64,000 nucleotides of DNA from UBA4582 sp038106185. Lineage in GTDB: Bacteria > Pseudomonadota > Gammaproteobacteria > Pseudomonadales > Azotimanducaceae. Position numbers and translations under genes: made by a program. Below, one piece after another: positions 62,150 to 64,000 of this stretch (its first letter is position 1; each line of letters starts with the position of its first letter). Where the stretch lies: contig JAYODE010000011.1 in the NCBI GenBank assembly GCA_038106185.1, positions 22,468-86,467 of the forward strand. The letters are read 5' to 3'. Under the pieces are notes generated by a model. The model ran no database searches and was not told the DNA's origin. It saw only the letters and a list, made by a program, of their open reading frames with translations.

Positions 62150-64000
62150 CCGTCATTCCATAGAGCACTGGCTGGTACAATCTGCTTGCTAATGCCTGGA
62201 CCTTGCCAGCTTAATTGCAACCCTGCACCGCCTCCATTTTCAAAGAAAGTTACCTCGAGTGGATGATATCCAGCAGCGAGCGTTAATGTGTGGGCAACTT
62301 CTCGCATGGCATGCACACCATCGTTGTTGATAATCTCGCTGCCGTTTAGCCTCACCCGTGAACCATCATCTGAATTCACATAAATTGTGTAGGATCCGGC
62401 TGTCGTTATCTGTAAGTATCCTGTATGCCGACTGGCGAATGTATCGTTCATAGTTGTTGGCAAACCACTCCACGCGACATTAACACTCGGGTAATTAATT
62501 TGTGAATCAATCCGAACAACATCTGGCGTTTGACCCGTCAGGCTTGGAATAACTGACAAGTCAGATCCATAGTCAAAGAACTCAGCATGGAGGCCCGCCG
62601 CGTAGGTAACGTTACTCAAGAAACTTACCGTCAAAGTAGTAAGAGTTGACTGGTTACCGGCCTGGTCCACCACGCGATACTGAATCGTGTCGGTGGTGAG
62701 AGTAGTCTCTGCTGGATCTGGCGTTACGGGGGTATATCTGATCACCAGTTCACCAGCAACAGTCTCAACGGTGGCCGTGCCAAACACCGGATCCTGAAGA
62801 ATCAAAATTTCGGCGACCGCCGAGGGTGCCACCGGATCATAGCTTCCTGTGGTGGGGTTGAAGACGCTGTCGTTCCTCAGCACGAAAATATCCGTTGCCG
62901 GATCACCAATTGTGCCAGCGTCTGCCGCATCAGGAAATGTCACAATCGGCTCGATAGCAGCGTTGCCATCAAGGAACTTAACACGCTCCATTATCCGAGG
63001 AAAATAGTCTTCAACCGCCAAACTGAAGTCACATGGCGAAAGCGGATTATTGACAGGATCGATACCACAGGTATTTCCTAACTGGCGCACTGTCGCACGT
63101 TGTTCACCAAGTGTGTTGACATCGAACAACTTGTGTTCGCGCTGGAAGGAAATTTCCGAATCAGACAGCCCAGCGCACGCAGACTGGCTGGGAAAAACAC
63201 TGCCTGGAAAATGGCTATTCGGCTGACTGGTTCTCGCCCATATCATTTCATTACCCACAACACTGGCACAGATACCCAGCGAACTGGTGGTCCACTGCAG
63301 TATCTCGCCCGTGCTAAGATCAACGATCGGAAACTCCACCAAACCCGTGCCATTAGCGAAAACGAAATAATAGTCATCCCAGTCAATCCTTGTGCCATCG
63401 CTCAGGAACTCAGATCCACGAATGATATATCGACCGGCAATATTCCCGGCAACATAGACTTCCAAAGGGTCATCAACAAACGAATCTATAGCTTTTACGG
63501 TTTGCCTACCCGAGGAATAGGTATATTCCACAAACACCAGGTCGCCACTATCGCGGTTCTCCACGAGGGTGTAGGTGTAGACATCTTGGTCAGGAAGATC
63601 AGGAAAGCTCGTAATTATCTTATTAGTAGCCGCATCAACAACGTAGGTGAAATTAGCATTCTTTTCAGCAGCGGAGCCAGTGCCGTCACCGTTAAACGTT
63701 AACGCATCTACTTTCAGAGTATCAAACTTTGCGGCGATGTTTGTCAGCAATGAACGCGTTTGCCCTGCCGCGCTACCGAAGGACAACCCTTTGAGACTGT
63801 CATAAAAGATAAAGTCACTCGATAGAATAAACGGAGTTTCCGAAATCAGCTCATTATCGGTGACATTGAAACGGGTTTCAGTGATGGCCATGTCAATAGT
63901 TACTTTATCTTTGGTCACACCATTGACTACGTCAAACAGGCGCGCAGAGAGTACCCGTCTGGTCGTCAATACTTCTTTTTGGACTCCACCGATAAGACTG
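62146..64000 (-). CDS. PA14-domain cell-surface protein, 5' end outside window
   Basis: At least 618 residues of a large extracellular protein; the frame is open to the window edge. The C-terminal 150 residues are a PA14 domain (GLHAEFFDYGSDL, GYLQITTAGSYTIYVNSDDGSRVRL, GYHPLEVTFFENGGGAGLQL). Before it is a cadherin/Ig-like repeat (TTDTIQYRVVDQAGNQSTLT). The N-terminal visible part has beta-rich stretches with many Asp, Asn and Thr but few Cys. PA14 domains often bind glycans, so an adhesion or polysaccharide role is likely. Stop TAG at 62146-62148. Confidence 0.85.
   Translation of the reverse strand, partial: SLIGGVQKEVLTTRRVLSARLFDVVNGVTKDKVTIDMAITETRFNVTDNELISETPFILSSDFIFYDSLKGLSFGSAAGQTRSLLTNIAAKFDTLKVDALTFNGDGTGSAAEKNANFTYVVDAATNKIITSFPDLPDQDVYTYTLVENRDSGDLVFVEYTYSSGRQTVKAIDSFVDDPLEVYVAGNIAGRYIIRGSEFLSDGTRIDWDDYYFVFANGTGLVEFPIVDLSTGEILQWTTSSLGICASVVGNEMIWARTSQPNSHFPGSVFPSQSACAGLSDSEISFQREHKLFDVNTLGEQRATVRQLGNTCGIDPVNNPLSPCDFSLAVEDYFPRIMERVKFLDGNAAIEPIVTFPDAADAGTIGDPATDIFVLRNDSVFNPTTGSYDPVAPSAVAEILILQDPVFGTATVETVAGELVIRYTPVTPDPAETTLTTDTIQYRVVDQAGNQSTLTTLTVSFLSNVTYAAGLHAEFFDYGSDLSVIPSLTGQTPDVVRIDSQINYPSVNVAWSGLPTTMNDTFASRHTGYLQITTAGSYTIYVNSDDGSRVRLNGSEIINNDGVHAMREVAHTLTLAAGYHPLEVTFFENGGGAGLQLSWQGPGISKQIVPASALWNDG

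Noticed and set aside
1..64000. tRNA or rRNA genes
   Set aside because: No cloverleaf-like or rRNA-like stretch was recognised while reading the spacers; a tRNAscan-SE run would settle this.

Overview
The window is a 64-kb scaffold piece with four runs of exactly 100 Ns (9390-9489, 13804-13903, 35947-36046, 61711-61810), so it is a draft or metagenome-derived assembly. Gene families point to an uncultured, Gram-negative, probably marine gammaproteobacterium: a large TonB-dependent receptor, BCP-type peroxiredoxin, TrhO, a SirB1/YchA-type protein, YgiQ, DUF748 and DsbA-like proteins. There is no rRNA or tRNA, so this placement is inferred from gene families only. The organism appears to be a lipid and hydrocarbon user with a rich redox repertoire, and it makes coenzyme F420, which is uncommon in this group.

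Layout. 61-8154: Rieske ferredoxin and TesB thioesterase (coupled), a serine-hydrolase-like protein that has lost its predicted nucleophile, a luciferase-like oxidoreductase (LLM), a DszC/HsaA-like flavoprotein, a quinone-reductase-type MDR, an epoxide hydrolase and a P450-type [2Fe-2S] ferredoxin. 8288-16039: peroxiredoxin, a cut nitroreductase, a TonB receptor, a cut Gfo/Idh/MocA oxidoreductase, TrhO and a SirB1-like protein. 16078-21893: lipid module with an aminoglycoside-phosphotransferase-like kinase, a wax ester synthase/DGAT, a CaiB/BaiF CoA-transferase and an acyl-CoA ligase. 22008-33715: YgiQ, GTP-type PEP carboxykinase, thiolase, two PaaI thioesterases, DUF748, PhzF, TauD and a DUF482 protein. 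33776-42554: the F420 block, with two LLM oxidoreductases, then fbiC-cofC-cofD-cofE-npdG packed with 3-6 bp spacers, and a TrmY-like SPOUT methyltransferase upstream. 43452-50534: acyl-CoA synthetase, two more LLM enzymes, a DsbA-like protein, an acyl-CoA dehydrogenase and an orphan coiled-coil protein. 50617-53641: three classes of short tandem repeats running into the 3' end of a UPF0182 membrane protein. 53948-61669: cupin-like protein, MDR, a TGA-containing ResA/TlpA-like gene read here as a selenoprotein, a MaoC-like protein, two GSTs, a CYP153-like P450 and a PAP2 lipoprotein. 61893-64000: a truncated MFS gene, a truncated IS3-type transposase start and the 3' part of a PA14 surface protein.

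How it fits together: FbiC, CofC, CofD and CofE should build F420, NpdG can link it to NADP(H), and five LLM-family enzymes are candidate users. CYP153-like P450, [2Fe-2S] ferredoxin, epoxide hydrolase, acyl-CoA ligases and dehydrogenases, MaoC, thiolase and thioesterases fit hydrocarbon or fatty-acid oxidation. The wax ester synthase suggests storage of surplus acyl chains.

The most striking observation is the in-frame TGA at 56137-56139. It lies inside a WAxxUGC redox motif and is followed at the right distance by a bacterial-SECIS-like hairpin. The archaeal-type TrmY homologue next to the F420 operon, the minisatellite cluster and the serine-hydrolase Ser-to-Ala change are also worth attention.
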